Below the pieces are notes generated by a model. That model saw only the letters and a list, made by a program, of their open reading frames with translations. It had not been told where the DNA came from and did not search any database. 64,000 nucleotides of DNA from Vibrio hepatarius (GTDB taxonomy: Bacteria > Pseudomonadota > Gammaproteobacteria > Enterobacterales > Vibrionaceae). The stretch's first letter is position 1, and the number at the start of each line of letters is the position of its first letter. The position numbers and the translations under genes were made by a program. The stretch lies in the NCBI RefSeq assembly GCF_011806575.1, contig NZ_JAATOO010000013.1, forward strand, positions 1 to 64,000, written 5' to 3'. Below, in pieces: positions 45,386 through 53,547 of the stretch.

Positions 45386-46090
45386 TTAATCGTCGTTCAG
45401 CTTAAGAGCTGAAAAGGCCATGTCGAGCTCGTCGTTGAACCCATTGACCAGTTGATGTGCGGAGCGCTCAAAAGAGAGGATACCGCGTTGCTCTTTTGAA
45501 TCATTTTGCTTAATTAGGGCGCGGTAGTCTCTGTTATCGTTTAATATTTCTGCAAACGGCCGATCTATTTTGGCCAGTAAATCAAAAACCGTCGATTGGA
45601 ACACCGTGGGGTAGCTATCGAGTGAAATGCAGGCTGGTAAGCCGCTTAGGAACTCCGCATATTCTTTCGTGACAGCAAGCTTCTTACTTGCCATGTTAAA
45701 CACCACTTTAATTCGCTCTGGTTCAATACCGAGGGCCATCAAACTGTCTATTGTACTGACAGAATCAATTTGTTGTTTATTCGAAGGTGCAACAGGGATA
45801 AGAAAGTAGTCAATGCTTTCATGGCTATTCTTAAACTCCTCCATTTTGAGTAAGAAGCTTTCTATATTGGAAGAACCCACATCAACAATAGAGCAGTCAT
45901 GCTCATCCATTTTTCTTAGGATATCTTCAAAGAGATCTGCGGAAAAGCGTTCCTGATCAGTACCGTCTGAGTTAATGGTTTCGACTTTAATGATCTGGGC
46001 GTTGTTCAGCCTTGGTTTCAAGAGAATGTTACACAGTGTTGATTTACCCACGTTACCAGAGTTGTTTATGACAGCAATGTTCAAATACAT
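45386..46090 (-). CDS. StbB/ParA-like P-loop ATPase
   Basis: A 234-residue ATPase with a Walker A of the NSGNVGKSTLCNILL type near the N-terminus and a Walker B-like CSIVDVGSSNIESFL. It resembles StbB proteins of conjugative and mobilizable plasmids, which affect plasmid positioning and transfer. It overlaps the upstream gene by ten bases. The operon is divergent from the mobC-relaxase genes, with a candidate oriT in between, as in R388-type plasmids. Confidence 0.72.
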   Translation of the reverse strand: MYLNIAVINNSGNVGKSTLCNILLKPRLNNAQIIKVETINSDGTDQERFSADLFEDILRKMDEHDCSIVDVGSSNIESFLLKMEEFKNSHESIDYFLIPVAPSNKQQIDSVSTIDSLMALGIEPERIKVVFNMASKKLAVTKEYAEFLSGLPACISLDSYPTVFQSTVFDLLAKIDRPFAEILNDNRDYRALIKQNDSKEQRGILSFERSAHQLVNGFNDELDMAFSALKLNDD

Positions 46091-46602
46091 GATTGTTTCC
46101 TTCTCATTTTACGTTGTCGGTATTCTGAGATCCGTTTACTTAACTGCACGGTGTTGGGGCAATGCCAACTGTTTACTTCATCGGGGGTCAAGTCAGTGTG
46201 GGTGACGGCGTTTAGTAAGTAGTCGTTGTTGACCCCTGCCGCCATCCAAGCAGCATCAGAGTAAATTTGGACCATGGACGTAGAAGGAGACTCAGTTTTG
46301 TAACGATTCGGTTGACCGGACAGGACGGTGGTGTGCGGTTGTAGCGCGTGAATCGGTATGTCACCTTGGTCGTTTGCGCGTTTCTTTTTCGCTCGGTAGA
46401 TCAAATCATGAAAATGTTTGAGTGAAATAGGGTTCTCACAATGTTCCAGCAGTTTTTTATAACTTACGCCATAAGTACTTAATACTTCAATATTAGTTAA
46501 GTTTGAACTGATGATGCTCTGTTTACTTTGGATGCTCAGTGCCAGTTGCGCTTTTAATTTATTTGCCGTTTCATTTAATAAATTATGAATGTCCATCCGC
46601 AT
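46081..46602 (-). CDS. StbA-like first gene of the stability operon
   Basis: A 173-residue protein. The N-terminal 90 residues are helical with a possible helix-turn-helix (LSTYGVSYKKLLEHCENPIS) and the C-terminus ends in a highly basic tail (EYRQRKMRRKQSC). Two 17-bp direct repeats lie immediately upstream of its start. In R388 StbA binds direct repeats in the same place, so a DNA-binding autoregulator role is likely. Family membership is inferred from context. Confidence 0.6.
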   Translation of the reverse strand: MRMDIHNLLNETANKLKAQLALSIQSKQSIISSNLTNIEVLSTYGVSYKKLLEHCENPISLKHFHDLIYRAKKKRANDQGDIPIHALQPHTTVLSGQPNRYKTESPSTSMVQIYSDAAWMAAGVNNDYLLNAVTHTDLTPDEVNSWHCPNTVQLSKRISEYRQRKMRRKQSCI

Positions 46603-46609
46603 GCCTTAT

Positions 46610-46648
46610 GCAAGATAAATACAAGGAAAGTGCAAGATAAATGCTAGG
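46610..46648. repeat. Two direct repeats upstream of the stb-like operon
   Basis: GCAAGATAAATACAAGG (46610-46626) and GCAAGATAAATGCTAGG (46632-46648) match at 15 of 17 positions with a 22-bp period, close to two helical turns. They start eight bases upstream of the stbA-like ATG, so binding there would cover its translation or transcription start. Confidence 0.75.
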
Positions 46649-46739
46649 TATAGGTTCTGGTATTTAATTATTTAAAGCTTATTTCTTCTAAGTTGCAATA
46701 TAACTGCAAGAGATTGTTAGGTCACTTTAACCTAATTAA

Positions 46740-46798
46740 ATTCGACAGGCACGTTGTCGAATGTATACATTCGAGTGCCAAGGGGATAATATCCCCTT
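46740..46798. other. Candidate origin of transfer (oriT) with three palindromes
   Basis: In 59 bp there are ATTCGACA/TGTCGAAT (46740-46747 and 46755-46762), the perfect 18-bp palindrome TCGAATGTATACATTCGA (46757-46774) overlapping it, and AAGGGGATA/TATCCCCTT (46780-46788 and 46790-46798). They lie 28 bases before a mobC-like gene that precedes a relaxase, the typical place of an oriT. The nic site cannot be assigned by eye. Confidence 0.6.
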
Positions 46799-46826
46799 AA
46801 ACCCCTGCAACTCTACGAGTTAATTT

Positions 46827-47180
46827 ATGGATAGAGAAAAGGCGACTATTCACATTCAAACAAGATTGACACCTTCAGAATATAAACCGTTTAAAAAGGT
46901 TATAGACACGTTTGGTGTTAATAGGGCGGATCTTTTTCGTAGAGTGATATTGTCGAACGAGAATAACCTAGTCGAAGTGGGTGGTTCAAACCAAATTACT
47001 GAGGCGCAACAGCGCGTAGTTTATCTGGCAAACCAAACCTCAAACAACATTAACCAAATCGCCAGAAAGCTAAACCAAGCCTACCTTGGTGGGGTAGTAA
47101 GCGAACGACTCTACCTACGAATGATGAACGAATTGATTGGGGTTCGCTTGGCTTTTGAAAAAGGGATGGACAAGTGTTAG
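46827..47180 (+). CDS. MobC-like relaxosome accessory protein
   Basis: A 117-residue protein with an N-terminal ribbon-helix-helix-like part (IHIQTRLTPSEYKPFKKVID) and a C-terminal MobC segment (YLANQTSNNINQIARKLNQA) that is characteristic of mobilization accessory proteins. MobC-type proteins bind oriT and help the relaxase melt the nic region. It overlaps the relaxase gene by seven bases. Confidence 0.82.
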   Translation: MDREKATIHIQTRLTPSEYKPFKKVIDTFGVNRADLFRRVILSNENNLVEVGGSNQITEAQQRVVYLANQTSNNINQIARKLNQAYLGGVVSERLYLRMMNELIGVRLAFEKGMDKC

Positions 47181-48520
47181 TTCGCGTTCGTGGCGGCAAA
47201 GATGGCATTGCTGAATACTTACGAGATGGCTTGAAATCCAATCGAGACATGCACCGTGACCAAATGGATAAAGTCATATGCATTGACGGCGATTTATCTC
47301 TGACTGATACCATTATTAAGTCAATGGCAAAAACGGACAATCCGGAAAACTATTTAAGTTTTGCAGAACGAGATATCAGTGAAGCGACAATGAGAGCCGT
47401 GTATGACCAGTTCAAAAACGAGTTAATGTCTGCTTATGTAAGTCAGGAGTTTAATCTTTACGCGGAGATTCATTTTCCTAAGATTAAATCCTATCAAGAC
47501 AAAAGTAGCGGAGCTATGGTTGAGCGTTTCCCTCACGTTCATGTCGTAATGCCTAAGAAAAACCTACTTAATGCTAAGAATCTTAATCCGTTTGGTTTTT
47601 ACAAGTCACATGAACATTATATTCAAGCGATTCAAGAGAAAATTAATTATCAATATAATTTGATTTCGCCGAGGGACAATCAACGCTTATTGAACGTCGA
47701 CGATGGCCATTTGTTGGCACGTTATAAAGGTGATCACTTCAACGGGGCAAACGCTACACTGAAACGCGAGTTGTTTGATGTGATTCAAACAAAGAACATC
47801 GTCAGCATGTCGGCGTTCAAACAAGAGTTGAATCACTACGGTGACGTGTCGGTAGGAAAGGCGGGGACGCCCGATGCATACCTGAAGATAAAGCCACATG
47901 GAGCCACTCGCAATGTCCGTCTGACCGACCCGTGTTTTTGTGCAGATTTTATTGAGCAACGCATACTAAAGCGTGAGAAACCGAGTGAGAGACAGGTTAA
48001 CCGTTTGGTTGAGGAGTGGATGAACAGCAAATCACACGAAGTTAAGTATATTCACTCGGCTGCGCCTAAATTGCGTGAGCAATACAAGGCATTGCCGACT
48101 CAACTCAAAAGGGTATTTCTAGATGAGCAGCGAGAGCGATATTACCAACAATATGACCTTAGCTCGGGGATTCGATTTGTCGAACAAAAGCGAGCAAGCC
48201 AACGGAATTTTTCAGCGAACGGATGGGCGTATCATCGAAAGCTTGGTGTTGAACGAGGCATCCCAAGAGGATTTGCCGACATCCCCAACGGCTTGCCAAG
48301 TCTGTCCCAACGCAATGTGGCTCGAACAGGACGAGCACGGCGAGATTGTGCTAGAGAACTATTGCCTGATCATGCACCGCATCATTTGGCAATCGAGCAA
48401 TCCCATCGAAGTTCTCAATTGCGATGGTCTTGTCATGAACCTCGACGACGAGTAGCGCGTTTTGGGGATCACAGACCCCCCATCACCGAATACGACGCTA
48501 TATGTGTGGCGGCGCCTTAA
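47174..48520 (+). CDS. Relaxase (DNA-nicking mobilization protein)
   Basis: 448 codons in this frame. Residues about 1-200 look like a relaxase N-terminal domain. The metal-binding histidine motif is VERFPHVHVVMPKKNLLNAK, with an upstream IHFPKI segment, and the protein is encoded directly after mobC. The last 130 codons (from about 48130) read as Arg-rich sequence such as RRDCARELLPDHAPHHLAIE, and overlap a frame (48123-48455) with more protein-like composition. The functional relaxase may therefore end, or change frame, near 48140. MOBP-like assignment is tentative. Confidence 0.8.
   Translation: MLVRVRGGKDGIAEYLRDGLKSNRDMHRDQMDKVICIDGDLSLTDTIIKSMAKTDNPENYLSFAERDISEATMRAVYDQFKNELMSAYVSQEFNLYAEIHFPKIKSYQDKSSGAMVERFPHVHVVMPKKNLLNAKNLNPFGFYKSHEHYIQAIQEKINYQYNLISPRDNQRLLNVDDGHLLARYKGDHFNGANATLKRELFDVIQTKNIVSMSAFKQELNHYGDVSVGKAGTPDAYLKIKPHGATRNVRLTDPCFCADFIEQRILKREKPSERQVNRLVEEWMNSKSHEVKYIHSAAPKLREQYKALPTQLKRVFLDEQRERYYQQYDLSSGIRFVEQKRASQRNFSANGWAYHRKLGVERGIPRGFADIPNGLPSLSQRNVARTGRARRDCARELLPDHAPHHLAIEQSHRSSQLRWSCHEPRRRVARFGDHRPPITEYDAICVAAP
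48123..48455 (+). CDS. Small Cys-containing protein overlapping the relaxase 3' end
   Basis: A 110-residue frame in the +1 frame relative to the relaxase. It has a compact conserved-looking core CQVCPNAMWLEQDEHGEIVL with a further Cys-His cluster (YCLIMHRI), suggesting a small metal-binding protein. It ends in TAG at 48453, and the same frame opens again from a TTG at 48462. It may be a separate overlapping gene or part of a longer relaxase C-terminus broken by frameshift and stop. Confidence 0.5.
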   Translation: MSSESDITNNMTLARGFDLSNKSEQANGIFQRTDGRIIESLVLNEASQEDLPTSPTACQVCPNAMWLEQDEHGEIVLENYCLIMHRIIWQSSNPIEVLNCDGLVMNLDDE

Positions 48521-49601
48521 AGCCAAGGAGCAGTACAACAAAAGCTATGTGGTGCAACTATTCGATACCTTCCAAGTCCGCCAACAAGAGCAAAATGAGT
48601 TGGGCCGTTTTCATACCATTCGACACAACTTGAAAGCCGAACCCTTACTGTCCCATCTCGTAATCTCTCACGGTTTAGTGAGCGAACAATACCGCCACTT
48701 TAGCGCTAAAGACGGTTCAACACGCATCAGAGTAGGTAACCGTGCTTATAACGTCAGTGACTTTTGCACGCAGCACATGGGACTGAGTTGGGATGAAACC
48801 AAAGTTATCTTAAAAGAGACGTACAGTCTGCAAAGACGACAGCTTGTTCAACAGCAACAGGCTCGTCAAGAGCAACAAGCTGTCAATTCCATAGTGTTTG
48901 TTAGCAATAGGAGCGCTCATCGGTGGCGCGGAGTGTCCCCTATTGAGGCGTCAATCCGATTGCTCAGGCACTTACAACATAAAGAGCAAATTGGAGAGGT
49001 ACTTATGTCGTTAAATGAACTTGAACGCTACCGCTCCCCTGAGCCAAAAGATAATACGATTTTGGCTGCCCACAGGGAGTTTAGCGCAGTAGCAAGCGCC
49101 AAACAGATCACGAAAGCGAGAGAAATCGCCGCGCAGCTCACGCTAACTATGAATGATCTGGTTGCCAGTAAAAATGAGGCGAAACAGTATGTGGACTTTT
49201 CAGATAAGAACACAGGCAAGAAGCTGTTTCGAGACGATGGTGAGAAAATTGTCATGTATCACCGACAGGCTGATATTAATCACACGGCCGTTGCACTGAC
49301 GTTGGCGGCAGAAAAGTTTGGGGTGGTGAAAATCATTGGGACGAAAGAGTTTAAGCAACAAGTGCTCGATGTGGCGGTGAATAAGGACTTAGCCATCGTA
49401 TTCGCTGATAAGAAAATGGAAGCCGAGTTTATTCGGCGCAAGCAAGCACTGAGACTACCTCCAAATACTGAGCTGGCTAATGCTTTATGTGCAAATAAAG
49501 AAAAGGCTCAAAAGGAATCTAGGCAGCGAGTCGGTGATGGACAACAACCTTTTTGTATTAAAGAAGAGCGCCGTAAAGCTGTAAAGATGGTGAGCAAGTA
49601 A
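48462..49601 (+). CDS. LPD7-domain relaxase-associated protein
   Basis: 379 codons from a TTG. A Gln-rich helical part (residues about 15-150) is followed by a segment matching the LPD7 domain often fused to relaxases (KNTGKKLFRDDGEKIVMYHR, then ALTLAAEKFGVVKIIGTKEF and VNKDLAIVFADKKMEAEFIR). In many plasmids this domain is the C-terminal part of a MOBP relaxase, so here the relaxase appears split into separate frames. No ribosome site is obvious before the TTG, so coupled translation from the upstream frame is likely. Confidence 0.7.
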   Translation: MGITDPPSPNTTLYVWRRLKAKEQYNKSYVVQLFDTFQVRQQEQNELGRFHTIRHNLKAEPLLSHLVISHGLVSEQYRHFSAKDGSTRIRVGNRAYNVSDFCTQHMGLSWDETKVILKETYSLQRRQLVQQQQARQEQQAVNSIVFVSNRSAHRWRGVSPIEASIRLLRHLQHKEQIGEVLMSLNELERYRSPEPKDNTILAAHREFSAVASAKQITKAREIAAQLTLTMNDLVASKNEAKQYVDFSDKNTGKKLFRDDGEKIVMYHRQADINHTAVALTLAAEKFGVVKIIGTKEFKQQVLDVAVNKDLAIVFADKKMEAEFIRRKQALRLPPNTELANALCANKEKAQKESRQRVGDGQQPFCIKEERRKAVKMVSK

Positions 49602-49986
49602 GTATTTCAGGTTGAAAAGTCATACTTCTAACATAAGGCGAATGTATTTTATTAATTTATAAATAAAGATAATTTTTGTATGTCATTATTTAAATGTGAT
49701 TTTTACCGAAAATAACATGATGAATACGTTGGCGTGAGAGCAATTAAGGGACGGATTAAAACACCTAGATATGCGTCGTAAGCTTATTTTTTCTTGTTCT
49801 TGCGGATTATTTTGTCATTGAAGTTCCGCTAGTGATGAAGGTGTAAATATTATATTTATGCCTTCATAATAATTCTTGATTTAAATGTTTGTGCATATTG
49901 ATTTAGTATCGTTTTTATTTAAGACGATATTAAATCTTTTCTCATGCGTCTTGTGTTTCTAATTCCTAGGCTTACCTGAATATTGA
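49602..49986. other. AT-rich intergenic region, no gene seen
   Basis: About 385 bp between the mobilization genes and the RHS-like gene. I see no hairpin with a T run and no convincing attachment-site repeat in it. Confidence 0.4.
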
Positions 49987-49995
49987 GTGAATCGT

Positions 49996-50865
49996 ATGTT
50001 TTTGAAAGTTTTTGGTAGTCTAGTATTAGGTATCATGGCCTCGCAAGCTTATGCGATACAATTTAATTATGACTCGCTAGGGCGGTTAATCAAAAGCCAG
50101 TTGTCGAAAGAAGAAGCAAATGCAACACTAATGCAGGTTTATTATGGACATGACGCTGCCTCCAATATTGTTAAAGTGACTAATGAGCCCGAAGGTAAAC
50201 TGCCGTCGGGAGTAACACTAAGCTTCCAACAAAAAACAACCCAAAATTTCTCTCAACTGGCTTTACAGTGGCAAACGTCAGTAGACGCGCCAGGGATTAT
50301 TTATGATCTCTATTTGTCTGAGGACCCATATCCGACCCTATACAAAAGCAATTTAATCACGACCGCACTCACCCTAGATATGTACGAAGCGGATAAACCA
50401 CTGTATGTCCAAGTGATTGCTAGGGATTACTACGGCGCACAAGTGGCTTCAGAAATTCAAAAATTACTCCCTTTAGACAGTGACGGCGATTCGATCCCTG
50501 ATCATATCGAGATACCAAGTTGTACCAACCACTTAAGCAACGATTCTGATGGTGATGGGCTCATTGATGATCTCGAAGCTGGGTTTGGATCAGAAACGGC
50601 TCTGTCCAATCCTTGTAGCAGTGACACTGATAGCGACGGTGTTGACGATGGGTTCGAACATCAACAAGGGTGGGATCTGCAACAACCCGATACTTCAACG
50701 GTGAATGAAGAGGGGGTCAGTCACTGGTCTCAATACGTTAAAGCCAGCGCGCAGAAAGCGGCCGAACAGGGGATTGCTGTTGTCGAAGGTGAGCGTGTGT
50801 TGGATGTGGTTGGCAAGCCAGCATTCGCCTACACGGGGTTGCTCCTGCCGGTGATGCATCAATGA
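49996..50865 (+). CDS. Secreted RHS/YD-repeat-like protein with calcium-binding TSP3 repeats, probably truncated by frameshift
   Basis: Signal peptide MFLKVFGSLVLGIMASQAYA, then one YD-type repeat (FNYDSLGRLIKSQLSKEE and YYGHDAASNIVKVTNEPEG). A fibronectin-like region and thrombospondin type 3-like Asp-rich repeats follow (DSDGDSIPDHIE, DSDGDGLIDDLEAGFG, DTDSDGVDDGFEH). An upstream in-frame GTG at 49987 is also possible. The frame ends in TGA at 50863. Text in the next frames (GVAPAGDAS, then INDDDVLSFSFMFYPG) suggests the original gene continued into the following open frame. Confidence 0.65.
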   Translation: MFLKVFGSLVLGIMASQAYAIQFNYDSLGRLIKSQLSKEEANATLMQVYYGHDAASNIVKVTNEPEGKLPSGVTLSFQQKTTQNFSQLALQWQTSVDAPGIIYDLYLSEDPYPTLYKSNLITTALTLDMYEADKPLYVQVIARDYYGAQVASEIQKLLPLDSDGDSIPDHIEIPSCTNHLSNDSDGDGLIDDLEAGFGSETALSNPCSSDTDSDGVDDGFEHQQGWDLQQPDTSTVNEEGVSHWSQYVKASAQKAAEQGIAVVEGERVLDVVGKPAFAYTGLLLPVMHQ

Positions 50866-50890
50866 CGATGATGTACTGTCTTTCAGTTTT

Positions 50891-51256
50891 ATGTTCTACC
50901 CGGGTGCAGGCGGTGGAATGGTAATAGGATATAACCCCAATACAAACAAGTTTTTTGGCAAACTTCATGCGGGTGTGGGAGTAGGCTTAGGATGGGGGTA
51001 TGACCCTTTGGATACTGGTAATGCGAATAAACAGCGACCATGTGCCGATTCTAGGTGGAGTATGGGCTCAGAGGTTAACTGGGGAATAAATTATGGGCAA
51101 ATTGGCATTGGAGCCAACAGCAAGACCAATTTTGGAGATGGTTTGAAAGGAAATCCTAATGATCTCCTAAATCCCAAAATACAGTTTGATGGATTAAGTG
51201 AATCCAAAAAATGGGGTGGCTCAATAGACGCAGGTTTGTATATAGAACTTAACTGA
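50891..51256 (+). CDS. C-terminal fragment of the RHS-like secreted protein
   Basis: A 121-codon frame starting MFYPGAGGGMVIGYNPNTNK. It is rich in Gly, Asn and Lys and resembles the C-terminal barrel-like part of secreted polymorphic proteins. It lacks its own signal peptide. Reading the frame back to 50855 gives INDDDVLSFSF, which joins naturally to the end of the upstream frame after a shift. It is therefore more likely the detached 3' part of the gene at 49996 than an independent gene. Confidence 0.5.
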   Translation: MFYPGAGGGMVIGYNPNTNKFFGKLHAGVGVGLGWGYDPLDTGNANKQRPCADSRWSMGSEVNWGINYGQIGIGANSKTNFGDGLKGNPNDLLNPKIQFDGLSESKKWGGSIDAGLYIELN

Positions 51257-51313
51257 ACTACAGATACTTAATGGTTTGATTTTATGAATAAGTTACATTG
51301 TGAGAAAGAATAA

Positions 51314-51903
51314 ATGAATGATAAAACAGAGATTCCAGAAGAAATAAAAGGTTGGAACTGGGGAGCATTTTTACTCAGTTGGATATGGGGAATTGGGAAT
51401 GGTACATATATTTCCTTTTTGATATTTGTACCAGTGTTTAATATCTTTTTTATTTTTTTCTAGGATTGAAAGGCAATGAGTGGGCATGGGCCAATAGACA
51501 TTGGGAAGATGTTGAACATTTTAAATCAGTACAAAAAAAGTGGCGGAATGCAGGTTTTATATTTTTTCTTTCTTTTCCATTATTGATATGCGGCATTTTA
51601 CTTCTAATCAAAGGTGAATTATATGATTTATCTATTAAGGAAATTAAAAATAATCCAAAGGTAATAGAGTTAGTTGGAGACAACTTAAAACCAGAGTTAA
51701 TAGTTTTTGGTGAGATACACTATCGCGACTCAGGGGCTGAAGGTAGGTTAAATTATACGATCAAAGGTTCAAAAGGAGAGGCTAGAGTATATGTGTATGG
51801 CGTTAAAGTGCTTGATAGATGGGAATTGAAAGAGCTTTGGTTAGTAGAAGAAGGCAAAGATCAAAAGTTTGATTTGTTAGAAAATAGCAAATCTAACTTA
51901 TAA
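51314..51903 (+). pseudogene. Coa1-like two-TM membrane protein interrupted at a T7 run
   Basis: The first frame (51314-51463) encodes MNDKTEIPEEIKGWNWGAFL and a hydrophobic segment and stops at TAG after a run of seven T (51453-51459). Reading minus one at the run gives FLGLKGNEWAWANRHWEDVE and continues to 51903 with a second membrane helix (FIFFLSFPLLICGILLLIK). A beta-rich C-terminal domain like Coa1 (cytochrome oxidase assembly factor-like) follows. This is either a one-base loss in the homopolymer or programmed slippage. The intact protein would be about 196 residues. Confidence 0.7.
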
Positions 51904-52311
51904 TGTATGTCCATTATTCTTAGATGAGGCCAAAGAAGCTGTACTTTAAATCTGTTAATTCAGTCAAACAAAGTGATGTTATAACGCTTTAACCTATTAA
52001 TAATACTAAGTAATTCGATGCGCCATAGAGTTAACTATTAAAACTCTACGATAATTTGTAATTGAATCCATAAAATAAGTCAATAGAAATGCAAAGTAAA
52101 AATAATAAGTATAAGAGTTAAACTTCTGGTGCTAGGTCATGTTTGTATGCATTTCACTAATTTAAAAATAAAAATTAATCATACATATAACAATGAAAGT
52201 GTGACTTGTTACGAAAATACTTGGGCGTAAATAATGTGATACTACTCGTGAAAAAATCATCGTCGTGTTGTGTGTTTTTAATCGGGCCTCAATCAAATAG
52301 AGGAATTTTTT
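51904..52311. other. AT-rich region upstream of the kanosamine operon
   Basis: About 408 bp without a supported gene. It should hold the ntdABC-like promoter. GAGG at about 52300 precedes the first ATG by eight bases. Confidence 0.4.
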
Positions 52312-53547
52312 ATGAAAAAAATAGACGATGTGAGCACAGTCAATGAATTGGTATTCAGTGCGTTAACGGAGAATGATCTACAGGAGTGGTTTCAAGATAT
52401 TTACTACAGAATCAACGACGAACATGAATATGACGATTCCGGAAATATCGCATTTCTGCCTCTCTCTAGACTGAATTCACGTCAAGAACGGCTGGAGTGC
52501 CGAGACATTCTTTCAGATGTTATTGACAGCGGTTTTTTTACCAGCGGTCCTTATATCGGGGAAATAGAAGAGAGATTAAGAAGCTTTTATGATGCACATA
52601 CATGTATTGCTACCAGTAGTGGCACTGATGCGTTAATAATTGCCCTGAAATCGATCGGTGTTGGTCCTGGAGATGAAGTCATCGTTCCTCTGAACTCCTT
52701 CGCGGCAACAGAAAACTCGGTGATGGCTGTTGGTGCTGTGCCTGTGTTTGCGAATATTGATACGTCTTTCAATATGCTTCCTGATGAAATAGAGCGGCTC
52801 AGGACGCCCAGAACAAAGGCTGTATTACCAGTATGTCTTTATGGTTCGTGCCAGCATATTCGAGCGACTTACCGCGTTGCCCACGAAGCCAATATTTCCG
52901 TGATTATAGACGCCGCCCAGTGCTTCGGAATTCGCTCGCTGATTAATCACTGCGATCTGCTGAGTCTGAGCTTCAACCCATATAAAAACATAGGGACTTT
53001 CGGTAAATCCGGTGCGGTGTTAACCCGTTCTGCTGTGCTTGCGCGCCTAGCAAGGCAATATTCTTATCATGGGTTCGCCGAAGGTAAAAAGAACAAAAAA
53101 GCCCAAGACTGGGGATTGAATAGCCGCATGGATAACATGCAGGCTGCCACGCTTAGTGTCAAACTCCGACATTTTGATAACAATGCAAAAAAACGATGCC
53201 TACTTGCAGCCCGTTATTATCTGTTATTGGCTGATTTGTGCCATAAAATATCACTTCCGTCTGAGAAAAATGAAAACACATGGCATCTTTTCCCTATTTT
53301 GCTCCGCGAGGGAGATCGTGCTTCTTTGTTTGGTTTTGCAAGTGAAAGGGGAGTTGAGTTAGACATTTACTACCCGAGCCTTTCACATAGTGGAGAACAT
53401 CCACTGGCAATAGGATACTCTTGTCCAGAACAGTTTAGTGCCTCTGAAAGAATTCATTCTGCATTGTTCCACCTTCCTCTGCATAACCATATGTCATTTC
53501 AAGAACAGAACTCGATCAGTGAGGTGCTACATGACTATTTTCAATGA
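52312..53547 (+). CDS. ntdA: NtdA-like PLP aminotransferase (3-oxo-glucose-6-phosphate aminotransferase)
   Basis: A 411-residue DegT/DnrJ/EryC1-fold aminotransferase. It has the cofactor site TSSGTDALIIALKSIGVGPG, the Asp of VIIDAAQCFG, and the internal aldimine Lys225 in SFNPYKNIGTFGKSGA. An N-terminal extension of about 60 residues before FLPLSRL is shared, as I recall, with NtdA of Bacillus. NtdA aminates 3-oxo-D-glucose 6-phosphate to kanosamine 6-phosphate. The next two genes are phosphatase and dehydrogenase, in the same order as Bacillus ntdABC, which strongly supports the function. The 3' end overlaps the next gene. Confidence 0.85.
   Translation: MKKIDDVSTVNELVFSALTENDLQEWFQDIYYRINDEHEYDDSGNIAFLPLSRLNSRQERLECRDILSDVIDSGFFTSGPYIGEIEERLRSFYDAHTCIATSSGTDALIIALKSIGVGPGDEVIVPLNSFAATENSVMAVGAVPVFANIDTSFNMLPDEIERLRTPRTKAVLPVCLYGSCQHIRATYRVAHEANISVIIDAAQCFGIRSLINHCDLLSLSFNPYKNIGTFGKSGAVLTRSAVLARLARQYSYHGFAEGKKNKKAQDWGLNSRMDNMQAATLSVKLRHFDNNAKKRCLLAARYYLLLADLCHKISLPSEKNENTWHLFPILLREGDRASLFGFASERGVELDIYYPSLSHSGEHPLAIGYSCPEQFSASERIHSALFHLPLHNHMSFQEQNSISEVLHDYFQ

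Noticed and set aside
53438..53530. N-terminal extension of the NtdB-like phosphatase
   Set aside because: The extra frame lies inside the aminotransferase gene, and the ATG at 53531 gives the family-typical start.
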